Source: Methanolinea sp. | Lineage (GTDB): Archaea; Halobacteriota; Methanomicrobia; Methanomicrobiales; Methanospirillaceae | Direction: 5' to 3' | DNA length: 5,503 nucleotides | Assembly (NCBI GenBank): GCA_013331225.1 | Contig: DUGV01000115.1 | Location: 1-5,503, forward strand | In this document: positions 4,757 through 5,503 of the stretch, piece by piece | How positions within the stretch are numbered: position 1 is the first letter of the stretch | How the letters are laid out: each line of letters starts with the position of its first letter | Notes under the pieces: model-generated | The model's database searches: none | What the model was told of the DNA's origin: nothing | The model's input: only the letters and a program-made list of their open reading frames with translations | Translations under genes and position numbers: made by a program

Positions 4757-5503
4757 GCCTGATGCGGGGACGGTGCGGCCCCCCCAGGGGGAGAACGGTA
4801 TCCAGGCGAACGATCCGTGCCCGGCAGATGCATGCAGCGTTGACCCCCCCTACACGCTGATCATCCCTGCGTACAACGAGGAGACTCGTATCCCACGACT
4901 CCTCTCGCAACTTGGAGGAGCACGCGGCGAGATCATCTGCATCTGCGAGGGCGATGACCACACACCTGCGCTCGTATCGGAGTTCGCGCAAAACCATCGC
5001 GGCGTCGACATCCGGTGCGACCGCAGGGCCGTGAGGCTTGGAAAAGGTGGAGCGATCCTCGAGGGGATGCGGCAGGCCCGCGCCCCCCTTGTGGGTTACA
5101 TGGACGCGGATGCATCCACCTCATTTTCCCAGATGCTCGCGCTCTTCGCACTTCTTGACGGGGCTGACGCGGTGATAGGGTCACGGTGGATCGAGGGATC
5201 GGTCCTCGTCCGCGGGCAGGGTCTCTTCAGGAGGCTCGAGAGCAGGGCATTCAACGGGATCATCCGCACACTCTTCGGCCTCCCTTTCAAAGATACGCAG
5301 TGCGGGGCAAAAGTATTTAAAAAGGCAGCCATTGACGCAGTAATTGAACAGATGGTCTCCACCGGTTTTGAATTTGACGTAGAACTTCTCTGGCGAATCC
5401 GGAATTGCGGGTTTCGAATCAGGGAGCACCCCATCACATGGAATGACATGGGCGACTCGCGGGTGAGGGGAAATGACGTGGTGCGAATGCTCGCAAGCCT
5501 TCT
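4743..5503 (+). CDS. Family 2 glycosyltransferase, dolichyl-phosphate glucose/mannose synthase type, 3' truncated
   Basis: The first 253 codons are in the window and the frame is still open at its end. The GT-A fold starts YTLIIPAYNEETRI (37-50). Next come the KGGAILEGM segment typical of Alg5/DPM1-like enzymes, the metal-binding DAD (Asp121 and Asp123) in GYMDADAST, VIGSRW, then FKDTQCGAKVFKK with Asp184 and Cys187, and a GFEFDVELLWRIRNCGFRIREHP block near the end. Such enzymes transfer glucose or mannose from a nucleotide sugar to a dolichyl-phosphate carrier at the cytoplasmic membrane face, feeding protein N-glycosylation or surface glycan synthesis. The sugar cannot be told. No ATG is in frame before the domain, and a TGA at 4728-4730 closes the frame upstream. 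TTG at 4743 has an AAGGAG SD 7 nt away and overlaps the preceding gene by 14 nt. GTG at 4773 is the alternative. Any C-terminal membrane segments lie beyond the window. Confidence 0.88.
   Translation, partial: MVTSEPDAGTVRPPQGENGIQANDPCPADACSVDPPYTLIIPAYNEETRIPRLLSQLGGARGEIICICEGDDHTPALVSEFAQNHRGVDIRCDRRAVRLGKGGAILEGMRQARAPLVGYMDADASTSFSQMLALFALLDGADAVIGSRWIEGSVLVRGQGLFRRLESRAFNGIIRTLFGLPFKDTQCGAKVFKKAAIDAVIEQMVSTGFEFDVELLWRIRNCGFRIREHPITWNDMGDSRVRGNDVVRMLASL

Noticed and set aside
4462..4860. 132-codon plus-strand ORF with a perfect GGAGGTG 11 nt upstream
   Set aside because: It overlaps the 75-aa gene and the glycosyltransferase start in another frame and has an implausible Cys/His/Pro/Arg-rich product. 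The GGAGGTG is probably coincidental.
4933..5449. Minus-strand ORFs opposite the glycosyltransferase
   Set aside because: They are antisense to the catalytic domain with its DAD and DTQCG motifs; no recognisable content.

Overview
The window looks like chromosomal DNA of a GC-rich methanogenic archaeon, most likely of the order Methanomicrobiales. The main evidence is a stand-alone GMP synthase ATP-pyrophosphatase subunit (GuaAb) with no fused glutaminase, which is the archaeal split arrangement. Its N-terminus resembles Methanosarcina-type GuaAb. Supporting signs are GTG/TTG starts beside strong Shine-Dalgarno (SD) sites, a U-rich rather than hairpin-type transcript end, and a dolichyl-phosphate-type glycosyltransferase. 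No database search was possible, so the genus is not assigned.

Layout. Bases 1-123 (+) hold the last 40 codons of an Fe/Mn superoxide dismutase. It converges, with only 12 bp between stop codons, on a minus-strand cluster read right to left: PaaI-like hotdog thioesterase (4439-4017), a roughly 200-bp gap containing inverted repeats and a possible 31-codon leader ORF, pyrG (CTP synthase, 3812-2226), guaAb (2212-1295) and argD (acetylornithine aminotransferase, 1266-136). An 89-bp divergent region (4440-4528) separates the thioesterase from a plus-strand pair: an unrecognised 75-aa protein (4529-4756) and a family 2 glycosyltransferase of the dolichyl-phosphate glucose/mannose synthase type, cut by the window end.

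How the genes fit together. pyrG, guaAb and argD are tightly spaced (13 nt and 28 nt) and probably co-transcribed. PyrG and GuaAb carry out the two amination steps of nucleotide synthesis (UTP to CTP, XMP to GMP). ArgD moves an amino group from glutamate in arginine synthesis. The common theme is nitrogen from glutamine or glutamate. The guaAb SD overlaps the pyrG stop codon, which suggests translational coupling. The 75-aa gene and the glycosyltransferase overlap and are probably coupled too.

Most of the window is housekeeping. The least ordinary part is the pyrG leader: a short ORF with a good SD whose stop codon overlaps the pyrG start, preceded by an inverted repeat that encloses a TATA-like element and could mask that SD. 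Other points are the 75-aa protein coupled to the glycosyltransferase, and the uncertain N-terminus of that glycosyltransferase, which has two C7 tracts. I found no CRISPR array, tRNA, rRNA, insertion sequence or prophage signal.
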